23,408 nt of DNA from JAEKLB01 sp050249235 (GTDB lineage Bacteria; Actinomycetota; Acidimicrobiia; Acidimicrobiales; CADCSY01), in NCBI GenBank assembly GCA_050249235.1, contig JBFWQW010000039.1, positions 1-23,408 on the forward strand, read 5' to 3'. The number at the start of each line of letters is the position of its first letter. Position 1 is the stretch's first letter. Of the stretch, positions 13,399 to 20,758 are shown one piece after another. The notes under the pieces were generated by a model. That model searched no databases, was not told where the DNA came from, and saw nothing but the letters and a program-made list of their open reading frames with translations. The translations under genes were made by a program, and so were the position numbers.

Positions 13399-14361
13399 TC
13401 AGGGGAGGCGGGTGAGGACCTCGACACCGTCGTGGGTGACGAGCACCGTGTGCTCGAACTGGGCGGTGCGGCTGCCGTCGGCGGTGACCGCCGTCCAGCC
13501 GTCGTCCCAGATCCCGCCGATGCGCCACGAGCCGAGGGTGATCATCGGCTCGATGGTGAAGGTCATGCCCTCCTCCATCGGGAGGGTGTAGCGGGGGTCG
13601 TAGTAGTGCGGGATCTGGAGGTCGGTGTGGAACTGCTCGCCGATCCCGTGGCCGATGAAGTCGCGCACGACGCCGAGGCGGTTGGCGGTGGCGTGGTCCT
13701 CGATGGCCTTGCCGATCACGTTGAAGGGCGCCCCGGGACGCACGGTGGCGATCGCCAGCTCGAGGCACTCCCGGGTGACGTCGACCAGACGGCGGGAGGC
13801 GTCGTCGACGTCGCCGACCAGGAACGTGGCGTTGGTGTCGCCGTGGACGCCGTCGAGGTAGATGGTGACGTCGACGTTGACGATGTCGCCGTCGACGAGG
13901 GGCCGGTCGTCGGGGATGCCGTGGCACACCACCTCGTTGACCGACGTGCACACCGACTTCGGGTAGGGCGGGTTGCCGTAGTTGAGGGGGCTGGGGTAGC
14001 CGCCCCGGGCGATGCAGGCCTCGTGGACGATGCGGTCGAGCTCGTCGGTGGTGATGCCCGGGACCACGGCCATGCCGGCTTCGGCCAGCACCTCGGCGCC
14101 GGCCCGGCCGGCCCGGCGCATGCGCTCGATCACGTCGGCCGACTTCACCCTGGCCTCGGGCCGGCGGGGCACCCGGGTGCCGTCGGCGTACGGGGGCTTG
14201 ACGATGTGGTCGGGGACGGACCGCTCGGGACCGATGCGGCCGGGGAGCACGCGACCTTCGGCTGTGCGGTGGCAGCGCTTGTACTTGCGGCCGCTCCCGC
14301 ACCAGCAGGGATCGTTCGACTTGAGCGTGCGGCCGGCGACGGTCGCGGTGGAGCCCGACAT
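13399..14361 (-). CDS. map: Methionine aminopeptidase with N-terminal SEC-C zinc motif
   Basis: This 320-aa enzyme removes the initiator Met from nascent proteins. The N-terminal SEC-C motif (NDPCWCGSGRKYKRCH, Cys19, Cys21, Cys30, His31) is the zinc-binding extension of type Ic bacterial/actinobacterial MAPs, thought to dock the enzyme to the ribosome. The pita-bread catalytic domain keeps the dimetal ligands: Asp in NVDVTIYLDG, Asp in GDTNATF, His in IGHGIGEQFH, Glu in FTIEPMI and Glu in FEHTVLVT. ATG 14361 is used; GTG 14364 directly before it is equally possible. Only 39 nt without a terminator-like structure separate it from rad50, so it may be the last gene of the nurA-herA-mre11-rad50 transcript. 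Confidence 0.95.
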   Translation of the reverse strand: MSGSTATVAGRTLKSNDPCWCGSGRKYKRCHRTAEGRVLPGRIGPERSVPDHIVKPPYADGTRVPRRPEARVKSADVIERMRRAGRAGAEVLAEAGMAVVPGITTDELDRIVHEACIARGGYPSPLNYGNPPYPKSVCTSVNEVVCHGIPDDRPLVDGDIVNVDVTIYLDGVHGDTNATFLVGDVDDASRRLVDVTRECLELAIATVRPGAPFNVIGKAIEDHATANRLGVVRDFIGHGIGEQFHTDLQIPHYYDPRYTLPMEEGMTFTIEPMITLGSWRIGGIWDDGWTAVTADGSRTAQFEHTVLVTHDGVEVLTRLP

Positions 14362-14400
14362 CACGACGAGTGTACGGCCGGGACGCCGTGCTGATCCCGG

Positions 14401-16683
14401 TCAGACCCCGCTGAGCACCCGGGCCGTGGCCCGGCGGCCCGGCAGCTTGACCACCTGGATGGCGCTCGGGAGCTGCTCCTTGATCTCCGGGTCGTGGGTG
14501 ACCACCAGGACCTGGCGGAACCGGCTGCGGAGCCGCTCGAGAGCGAGGAGCATGCGGGCCTTGCGGTCCTCGTCGAGCGGGCCGAAGACCTCGTCGAGCA
14601 CGAGGAGCCCGACGGCGCCGCCGGACTGGAACCGGACGTGCTCGCTGATGGCGACCCGGAGGGCGAGGTTGGCGAGGTCGGTCTCGGAGCCCGAGAAGCG
14701 GTCGAGCCCGAACACTCGGCCGCCGTCGCTGATCTGGAGCTCGTAGGAGTCGGGGTCGACCTCGAGCCGGTCGTACTCGTGGTCGGTGAGCTCGGCGAAC
14801 AGCTCGGCGGCCTGGGTCGCCAGTCGCGGACCGACAGTGGCGACAACGTTGTTGCGGAAGTCGGCCAGGAGGTCGGCGAGCCGGCCCACGTGGCGGGACC
14901 GCTCGGCCAGGTCGTGGATCTCGGCGTGGCGGGCCCGACCGTCGTCGAGCCGGGCCGCGGCCAGCTCGGCGGTGGCGGAGGCGGTGGCGAGGGCCATGCG
15001 GGCGTCCTCGGCCCGGGCGGTGACGGCGCGGAGCGCGGCCCGGGCCTCGTCGCGCCGGGTCCGGGCCGCCTGGAGGTCGGCGGCCGAGAAGCCGAGGGCC
15101 TTGACCTTCTCGAGCAGCGCCTCCCGCCGGCCGGCGGCGTCGTCGCGGCGCTCGTGGGCCTCGGCCAGCTCGAGGGCGAGCTTGGCCCGGCGCTCGAGGC
15201 GGCCCTCGAGCCGGGCCAGTGCCGCCGCCGCGGCCCGGGACGCGTCGAGCGACCGCTCGAGCCCGGGCCGCTCGCCGTCGACCGGTGGGGGGTCGACGGC
15301 GGCGGCGTGGAGGGCGGCGGCGTCGTCGAGCTCGGCCCGCCGGGCCACCACCTGCTCCCACCGCTGGCGGGCTGCCGTGGCCGCGGCCACCTCGGCGAGG
15401 GCCGCCTCGGCCGCCGCCGCGGCCCGCCCGGCGTCGGCCCGGGCCTCGGCCAGGCGACGGCGGGCCTCGGCCAGCCGTCGCTCGGCATCGACGACCTCGG
15501 CGGCCCGGTGGGCCTGGACCTGCTCGAAGGCGTCGCCCAGGGCCTGGCCGCAGACCGGGCACTCGCCGTGGGGCGACAGGGCGTCGGAGCGCTCGGCCGC
15601 GGTCCGGGCCCGGGCCAGCTCGGCGCCGAGGCCGTGGACGGTGCCGTCGAGGGTGGAGGCGGCGGTGGCGGCCCGCTCGGCGGCGGCGCGGGCGGCCTCG
15701 GCCGGCGCCGGGTCGGGGACCGGGGGCTCGACGGCCGGGACGGCCACGGCCTCGGCTCGGGCCCGCGCCTCGTCGAGCGCGACGAGCAGCCGGACCCGCC
15801 CTTCCAGGGCGTCGATGCCGGCGGCCGCGGCCACCAGGTCGTCTCGGCCGGCTGCGGCGGCCTCGAGCTCGTCGTGCTCGCGGGTGAGCTGCTCGATCCG
15901 GTCGGTGTGCTCCCGGACCAGGTCGGCGGCGCCCCGGCCGTCGGCGACCAGGTTGTCGTAGGTGCGGCCCAGGTCGTCGACCCTCTCGAAGGCGGCCTCG
16001 GCCTCGCCCAGCTCGACCCCGGCCCGCTCGAGGGCGGCGGCCGCCTCGGCGGCGGCGGCCTCGGCCTCCGCCCGGGCCGCTCCGGCCGCCTCGGCGGCGG
16101 CGGCGAGGGCGTCGAGGTCGGGAAGGCGGGCGGCCAGGCGGTCGTGGTCGGCCCTGGCCTCGCGCGCGTCGGTGCGGGCGCCGTCGCGCGCCCGGTCGAG
16201 CGGCGTGATGCCGAGCAGGCGCAGCACCAGGTCGCGGCGCTTGCCGGGGCTCTGGGCGGAGAAGGCGGCGACCTGCTTCTGCTCGGCGAACACGGAGGCC
16301 CGGAACGACTGGTCGTCCATGCCGAGCACCGAGTGGACGTAGGTGGCCACGTCGCGCACGCCCTCGGCCACCTGCCGGCCGTTCCAGTGGGCCTCGGCCC
16401 GCACGGTGTGGTTGACCCCGGTGAGGGTGCGGCGCACGAGGTAGAGGTGGCCCTCGTGCTCGAACTCGACCTCGGTGAGGCACTCGGCGTTGACGCCGGC
16501 GGTGCGGACCTCGTCCTTGCCGGTGCGGGCCTGGCCCCACAGCGTCCAGCGGATCGACTCGATCAGCGCGCTCTTGCCGGCCCCGTTCGGCCCGTAGATG
16601 CCGACCAGCCCGGCCGGCAGGTGGAGCTCGAGCTCGTCCTCGAACACCCGGTAGTTGCGGAGGAGGAGGCGGGTGATCCTCAT
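14401..16683 (-). CDS. sbcC: Rad50/SbcC-type ATPase with zinc hook
   Basis: This 760-aa SMC-like ATPase has all Rad50 features: Walker A GPNGAGKS (residues 31-38), a Q-loop region (FAEQKQVAAFSAQSPGKRR), a long Ala/Glu/Arg coiled coil, a zinc hook CPVC (Cys375, Cys378) at almost exactly the middle, a second coiled coil, the signature FSGSE (near 661), Walker B VGLLVLDEVFG and the VTHD switch His. It would pair with the Mre11 homologue to form an ATP-gated nuclease that opens and trims DNA ends. It is shorter than E. coli SbcC (about 1050 aa) and closer to compact archaeal Rad50. The ATG overlaps the mre11 stop by four nt. Archaeal-type naming (rad50) fits as well as sbcC. Confidence 0.93.
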   Translation of the reverse strand: MRITRLLLRNYRVFEDELELHLPAGLVGIYGPNGAGKSALIESIRWTLWGQARTGKDEVRTAGVNAECLTEVEFEHEGHLYLVRRTLTGVNHTVRAEAHWNGRQVAEGVRDVATYVHSVLGMDDQSFRASVFAEQKQVAAFSAQSPGKRRDLVLRLLGITPLDRARDGARTDAREARADHDRLAARLPDLDALAAAAEAAGAARAEAEAAAAEAAAALERAGVELGEAEAAFERVDDLGRTYDNLVADGRGAADLVREHTDRIEQLTREHDELEAAAAGRDDLVAAAAGIDALEGRVRLLVALDEARARAEAVAVPAVEPPVPDPAPAEAARAAAERAATAASTLDGTVHGLGAELARARTAAERSDALSPHGECPVCGQALGDAFEQVQAHRAAEVVDAERRLAEARRRLAEARADAGRAAAAAEAALAEVAAATAARQRWEQVVARRAELDDAAALHAAAVDPPPVDGERPGLERSLDASRAAAAALARLEGRLERRAKLALELAEAHERRDDAAGRREALLEKVKALGFSAADLQAARTRRDEARAALRAVTARAEDARMALATASATAELAAARLDDGRARHAEIHDLAERSRHVGRLADLLADFRNNVVATVGPRLATQAAELFAELTDHEYDRLEVDPDSYELQISDGGRVFGLDRFSGSETDLANLALRVAISEHVRFQSGGAVGLLVLDEVFGPLDEDRKARMLLALERLRSRFRQVLVVTHDPEIKEQLPSAIQVVKLPGRRATARVLSGV

Positions 16684-17804
16684 GCCCCGGCCGACTCCTC
16701 CACGGCTCGGGCCAGGTAGGCGCGTCCGAGGGCGACGAGCTGCTCCCGGTCGTAGCCGTTGAGGTCCTGGTGCTCGATGTAGCGGTCCCACCGGGCCGCC
16801 ATCGAGTCGAGGTCGGGGATCTCCACGCTCATCTCGGTGCCGGCGAAGGTCGGCTCGAGCTTGAGGTGCAGGGCCGCCCCGGCGGCGTCGCGCACCTGCT
16901 GGAGGTCGAGCAGCCGGTAGGCCTCGGGGTCGACGCCTTCGACGTAGAGCCGGGCCACGGCGCCGGCCGGGACCGACCCGGCCCGCTGCATGACGAGCTC
17001 CTCGACCTCGCCGGGAGACAGGCCGAGGGCGTGGACCGTGTCGAGCGTGACGAGGGGGCGCCGGCCGGGCACCGGCACGTGGACGATCGAGCCGTCGTCG
17101 GTGTCGAGCACGACGATCCCCTTCGCCTTGTCGGGGTCGTCGGCGAAGCTGAAGGTGTCGGTCGAGCCGGCGTACCAGGTGCCGTCGCCGACCTTGGTGT
17201 GGAAGTGGTAGTGGCCGAGGAGCACGAGGTCGGCCTTGAGCTCGCGGGCGTCGACCTCGATCTCGTTGATGTCGGCGTAGCGGGGCTCGACCTGGGTGAC
17301 GCGGGGATGGGTGAGGAGCAGGTTGGAGCGGTCGAGGCTGCGGTTGCGGTCGGCCCGGTCGAGAGCCTCGAGCGTGGCGTCGACGGTGAGCATCTGGGGC
17401 ACGCAGTGCACCCGGAGGCCGGCGAGATCGTAGGCCTCGTAGGTGAGCCGGGTGGCGAAGTGGACCTCGGGGAAGGCGTCGGCCAGCGCCGAGTAGGGGC
17501 TGCCCGTGCCGGGGAGCCGGGGCGTGTCGTGGTTGCCGCTGATGGCCACGAGGGGAACGCCGTGGGCCCGCAGCTTCAGGAGGGCCCGCTGGGCCACGCG
17601 GAAGGAGCGGTAGCTGGGGCGGGGATGGTCGAACACGTCGCCGAGCCAGACGAGGAGGTCTGGCTCCTGGGCGAGGGCGAGGTCGACGGCGGCGGTGAAG
17701 GACTCCTCGAAGTCGAGCTCGCGGCGGTTGACCCCGGTGGCGGTGTCGACCACCGACAGGTAGCTGCGCCCGAGGTGGGCGTCGCCCAGGGCCGCCACCT
17801 TCAC
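16680..17804 (-). CDS. sbcD: Mre11/SbcD-type DNA double-strand-break nuclease
   Basis: This 374-aa calcineurin-like phosphoesterase carries the full Mre11 motif set: Asp8-Ala-His10 (ALGDAHLG), Gly55-Asp56...Asp59 (LGDVFDHP), Gly90-Asn-His92-Asp (ISGNHDT), LLLTHPRV, and Gly197-His198-Tyr-His200-Phe-His202 (LGHYHFH). These bind two Mn ions for 3'-5' exonuclease and endonuclease action. A capping domain follows (about 215-300), then a C-terminal helical part likely contacting Rad50. GTG 17804 is chosen because GGAG lies about 8 nt upstream and the first metal motif follows directly. It lies 31 nt after herA and overlaps rad50 by four nt. Confidence 0.92.
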   Translation of the reverse strand: MKVAALGDAHLGRSYLSVVDTATGVNRRELDFEESFTAAVDLALAQEPDLLVWLGDVFDHPRPSYRSFRVAQRALLKLRAHGVPLVAISGNHDTPRLPGTGSPYSALADAFPEVHFATRLTYEAYDLAGLRVHCVPQMLTVDATLEALDRADRNRSLDRSNLLLTHPRVTQVEPRYADINEIEVDARELKADLVLLGHYHFHTKVGDGTWYAGSTDTFSFADDPDKAKGIVVLDTDDGSIVHVPVPGRRPLVTLDTVHALGLSPGEVEELVMQRAGSVPAGAVARLYVEGVDPEAYRLLDLQQVRDAAGAALHLKLEPTFAGTEMSVEIPDLDSMAARWDRYIEHQDLNGYDREQLVALGRAYLARAVEESAGA

Positions 17805-17835
17805 GAGGTGCTCCGGGTGGGGGGCGAGGTCGGCA

Positions 17836-19410
17836 TCAGTCGACCAGGGCGGCGATGTTGGGCTCGGCCACCGGCCGGGCCGCCGGGGGAGGCTCGACGG
17901 CCCGGACGAGGTGGTCCCACAGCACCACCCGGGCCGGAACCGCGAACGGGGCCTCGAGGTTGGCGAGCAGGCACTCGCCCGGCATGAGCGTCTGGATCTC
18001 GCCGGCCGAGGCCGAGAGGTCCTGCTTCGACGATCCCCGCAGGATGTTGCGGTCCTTCTCGTCGGCCAGGCCGAGGACGAAGAAGGTGTTGAACTGGCTG
18101 AGCAACTCGTCGTCGAGCAGCTTCGGCTGCTGGGTGATGGCGCACAGGCCGACCTTGAACTTGCGGCCCTCCCGGGCGACCCGGGGGAAGACGTTCGACT
18201 CGCGGTCGCTCGAGCGGGAGAGCACCCGCTGGGCCTCCTCGAGGACGATGGCCACGACCGGGAGCTGCTCGTGGCGCTCCGGGTCGTCGAGGTAGGCCGC
18301 CGACCAGCGCTCGAGCACCTTGCGGGTGAGGAAGGAGGCGACCATGACCTCCTCGGTGGAGCCCAACCCACTGACGTCGACCAGGACGACCCGGCCCTGC
18401 TCGAGGTCGCGCACGATGGCGCCACCGACGGAGACGGCCGGGTCGGGCGAGATGCAGTGGAGCTCGACGATGCGCCGGGCCCGGCGGTGCACCACCTGGA
18501 GGGTGTTGAGGGCGATCCGCCCGCCGAGCTCCACGTCACGGAAGCCGGGCAGGTCGTCGAGCTGGGCGAAGAGCAGGAGCCAGGAGAGCCCGTCGCCGCC
18601 GTAGTGGCGCTCGAGCTCGAACAGCGCCTCCTCCTGGGGCCGGCTCCAGTCGTAGGCGGTGCGGAGGTCGTCGACGATCAGCTCGGCCAGCGAGATGCGC
18701 AGGGTGGACGTGTTGGGAAGGGTGCGGGCCGCGTAGGTGCGCAGCCGGTCGCCGGCCGACCAGGGATGGCGGGGGAGCTCGGTGCGGTACTCGCCGTGGG
18801 GGTCGACCAGCAGCAGGCCGTAGCGGCCGCCGGCCCGCAGCACGCCGCCGGCGAGCACCTTCATGAGGTTGGACTTGCCCATGCCGGTCGTGGCGAAGAT
18901 GCCGACGTGGCTGGCCAGGCTCCGCCCGGGGATGCCGACCTCGAAGTCGACCACGGTCTCGCCGCTGCGCAGGTGGCCGATGGGCAGGTCGCCCATCCTG
19001 GTGCGGAGGAACTCGAAGTCGGCCGGCTCGGGGGCGACCACGCGGGAGAACTGCGTGGGCAGGCTCTTCGGCTTGCGGAACTCCTGGCGACCGTGCTCGT
19101 CGGCGGGGGTGAGGTAGCCCAGGCAGCGGCAGTCGGCCACGCGGTAGGTGCGGCGGTCCTGGTCGTGCAGGGGGTGGGCGCCGGACTCGCCCCGGGCGTC
19201 GTCGGCCAGCATGGTGCCGGCCACCCGCTCCGCCCAGCCCGGCTCGCGGTGCTCCGACCCGTACGACACGTCGACCACGCGGAAGAGGTAGCGCCGGCCG
19301 GTGGCGCCGTCGACGGCGACCAACAGCTCGCCGAGGAAGAGGTCTTCGTCGGGCGCGGCCCGGAAGACCCCGTCGAGCACGTTCTTGCCGTAGAGCCGGC
19401 CCCGGGTCAT
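17836..19410 (-). CDS. herA: HerA-type hexameric DNA translocase
   Basis: This 524-aa protein matches HerA, a FtsK-related ring ATPase that pumps DNA for the NurA nuclease. The N-terminal about 130 residues form a HAS-barrel-like domain (GELLVAVDGATGRRYLFRVVDV). The RecA-like core begins with LASHVGIFATTGMGKSNLMKVL (Walker A, about residues 173-180), then LLLVDPHGEY; Walker B is VVAIVLEEAQRVL (Glu391/Glu392), followed by FPRVAREGRKFKVGLCAITQQPKLLDDELLSQFNTFFVLGLADEKDRN, the sensor/arginine-finger region typical of HerA. The C-terminal tail (VDHL-like, ending NIAALVD) may brace neighbouring subunits. ATG 19410 overlaps the nurA stop by four nt, so HerA and NurA are probably made together in fixed ratio. 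Confidence 0.93.
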   Translation of the reverse strand: MTRGRLYGKNVLDGVFRAAPDEDLFLGELLVAVDGATGRRYLFRVVDVSYGSEHREPGWAERVAGTMLADDARGESGAHPLHDQDRRTYRVADCRCLGYLTPADEHGRQEFRKPKSLPTQFSRVVAPEPADFEFLRTRMGDLPIGHLRSGETVVDFEVGIPGRSLASHVGIFATTGMGKSNLMKVLAGGVLRAGGRYGLLLVDPHGEYRTELPRHPWSAGDRLRTYAARTLPNTSTLRISLAELIVDDLRTAYDWSRPQEEALFELERHYGGDGLSWLLLFAQLDDLPGFRDVELGGRIALNTLQVVHRRARRIVELHCISPDPAVSVGGAIVRDLEQGRVVLVDVSGLGSTEEVMVASFLTRKVLERWSAAYLDDPERHEQLPVVAIVLEEAQRVLSRSSDRESNVFPRVAREGRKFKVGLCAITQQPKLLDDELLSQFNTFFVLGLADEKDRNILRGSSKQDLSASAGEIQTLMPGECLLANLEAPFAVPARVVLWDHLVRAVEPPPAARPVAEPNIAALVD

Positions 19411-20474
19411 CCCCGCTCCATCAGCGCGTGGCGGTCGGTGAAGGCCCGCTCGCGGACGTCGAGCGGCAGGCCGGCCAGGTCGAAGAGGTCGTCGAGCCGG
19501 GCCCGCAGCTCGGCCCGGAGCCAGCCCGGGCAGGCGGCCAGCCGGTCGGCCACCGAGAGGGCGTAGGGGTAGCCGGGGAAGGCGGCGTCGTCGGCGAGGG
19601 CGGACAGGCGGCCGAGCTCGTGCTCGGCGTCGGCGTCGAGCGGGAGGTCGACCCGGAACGAGAAGCGGGCGTCGGGGTCGAGCCGGGCGGCGACGACCTG
19701 CACGCCGCCCACGTCGGCGCGGGTGCGGCCGATGCGGGCCCACCACGTGGTCCGGGGGCCGAGGGCGGCCTCGGCCTCGCCCTCGAGCCAGCCGAGCAGC
19801 GGGGCGCCGCCACGCGCCAGCGAGGTGTGCTTGGTGACGCCGGCCAGCGTGACGCCGCGGGCCGCGGCCCGTTCGAGGAGCCCGGCCAGGAACGTGGAGG
19901 GGATGCGCCAGTCGGGCTGGAGGTCGCCGTCGACGAGCACCATGGCCCCAGGGCCGGCGTCGTCGACCGCCCGGGAAACGGCGACCCACTCGTCGTGGTC
20001 GCGCAGCAGGTTGACGTCGACCGAGCTCTCGGCGGCGATGCCGGCCCCGGGGCCGTGGTGCCGGCCGAGCGAGCCGAGGGCGGCGAGGCGGTCGGCCTGG
20101 CCGCCGAGCACCGTGGCCCGGATGTCGCCCTCGTCCTCGAGCACGCACTCGCCGTCGAGGAACCGGACCCGGGCCGCCCGCGTGGCCAGCAGCTGCACGC
20201 AGCGGGCGTCGGCCACGAGGCACTGGCCGCCGTCGACGGCCCAGACCTCGTGGGGCCCGGGTCGCCGGGTGAGCGGGCGAATCTCGGGCTCGGCCTCGAA
20301 GCGGAGGTCGCTCGCCGGGTTGGGGTCGGCCAGCCCCCCGGCGCCGCCGCCGAGCAGGGCCGCCAGCCGCCGGGCGGCGGCCTCGAGGCCGGTGGACCCG
20401 CCGGCGGTGGTGCCGGGATCGGGGTTCGGCTCGAGCCCCGAGAGGGGCGGTCGGCTGGCGGTTCCTCGCACCAC
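19407..20474 (-). CDS. nurA: NurA family 5'-3' nuclease
   Basis: This protein of about 355 aa is a NurA nuclease (RNase H-like fold). Key acidic residues are seen in VWAVDGGQC (Asp81) and VLVDGDLQPD (Asp182/Asp184), followed by the conserved lysine block LAGVTKHTSLA (near 215) and a C-terminal FPGYPYALSVADRLA typical of NurA. In archaea NurA dimers sit on a HerA hexamer and resect 5' strands after Mre11-Rad50 has opened the end. The start is uncertain: GTG codons at 20474 and 20471 are adjacent, with a GGGG directly before them; the first about 60 residues are Pro/Gly-rich and low in conservation. The position directly before herA with a 4-nt overlap strongly supports the identification. Confidence 0.88.
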   Translation of the reverse strand: MVRGTASRPPLSGLEPNPDPGTTAGGSTGLEAAARRLAALLGGGAGGLADPNPASDLRFEAEPEIRPLTRRPGPHEVWAVDGGQCLVADARCVQLLATRAARVRFLDGECVLEDEGDIRATVLGGQADRLAALGSLGRHHGPGAGIAAESSVDVNLLRDHDEWVAVSRAVDDAGPGAMVLVDGDLQPDWRIPSTFLAGLLERAAARGVTLAGVTKHTSLARGGAPLLGWLEGEAEAALGPRTTWWARIGRTRADVGGVQVVAARLDPDARFSFRVDLPLDADAEHELGRLSALADDAAFPGYPYALSVADRLAACPGWLRAELRARLDDLFDLAGLPLDVRERAFTDRHALMERG

Positions 20475-20647
20475 CCCATGATGGACCCGGGGGGTGACAG
20501 CCACCGGGACCTCGTCGACGGACCGGGCCCGCGACCGCCCCCTTCCGGCCGCCGTTCCGGGATCGGCATCTCCAGGGCAGCTGCCGGCCCGTCGACTCCG
20601 GTGGACCTCCGGCACCCGGGCGGATGCGCCGTGCCTAGGGTGACCGG
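20475..20647. other. Divergent intergenic region upstream of nurA
   Basis: This 173-bp region must hold the promoter of the nurA-herA-mre11-rad50 run. A palindromic CCTAGG (20635-20640) lies at its right end. No clear -10/-35 pair is seen on the minus strand. Confidence 0.3.
20636..20641 (+). promoter_or_regulatory. Candidate -10 box (TAGGGT) for a leaderless transcript
   Basis: TAGGGT fits TAnnnT and lies 6 nt before GTG 20648, the start of the PPOX remnant, so transcription could begin at the start codon. The same CTAGGGT word occurs at 5442-5447 and 5544-5549. Confidence 0.35.
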
Positions 20648-20758
20648 GTGCTCACCGACCCCCAGCGCCGGTTCCTCGAGGCCAACCGCTCGGCGGCGAT
20701 GATCACGGTGGGCGACGACGGCTACGCCAAGCCGGCCCGGGTCGGCCTGGTGGCGTGA
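20648..20758 (+). pseudogene. N-terminal remnant of a PPOX/F420-type flavin-binding protein
   Basis: The 36-aa frame reads VLTDPQRRFLEANRSAAMITV and then GDDGYAKPARVGLVA before a TGA. This is the usual start of pyridoxamine-5'-phosphate-oxidase-fold (F420/FMN-binding) proteins of about 130-150 aa, whose next segment would be VALVDGKLWSSGT-like; here the frame ends instead. The TGA overlaps the GTG start of the MFS gene (GTGA). The most likely history is a deletion joining the PPOX gene's promoter and first codons to the transporter. A functional leader peptide coupled to the transporter is an alternative. Confidence 0.5.

Noticed and set aside
12820..13400. Several plus- and minus-strand open frames across the RNase P RNA
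   Set aside because: The region is a structured RNA with all conserved P RNA blocks and a 15-bp P1 helix; these frames have no protein features.
12908..16540. A 1210-codon open frame on the minus strand
   Set aside because: It is Arg/Pro/Gly-rich and runs out of frame through rad50, map and rnpB; it is a by-product of extreme GC content. The true genes there have recognisable domains in other frames.
14494..16719. A 741-codon plus-strand open frame antisense to rad50
   Set aside because: Its Gly/Val/Leu-rich composition mirrors the Ala/Glu/Arg coiled coil of Rad50 on the other strand.
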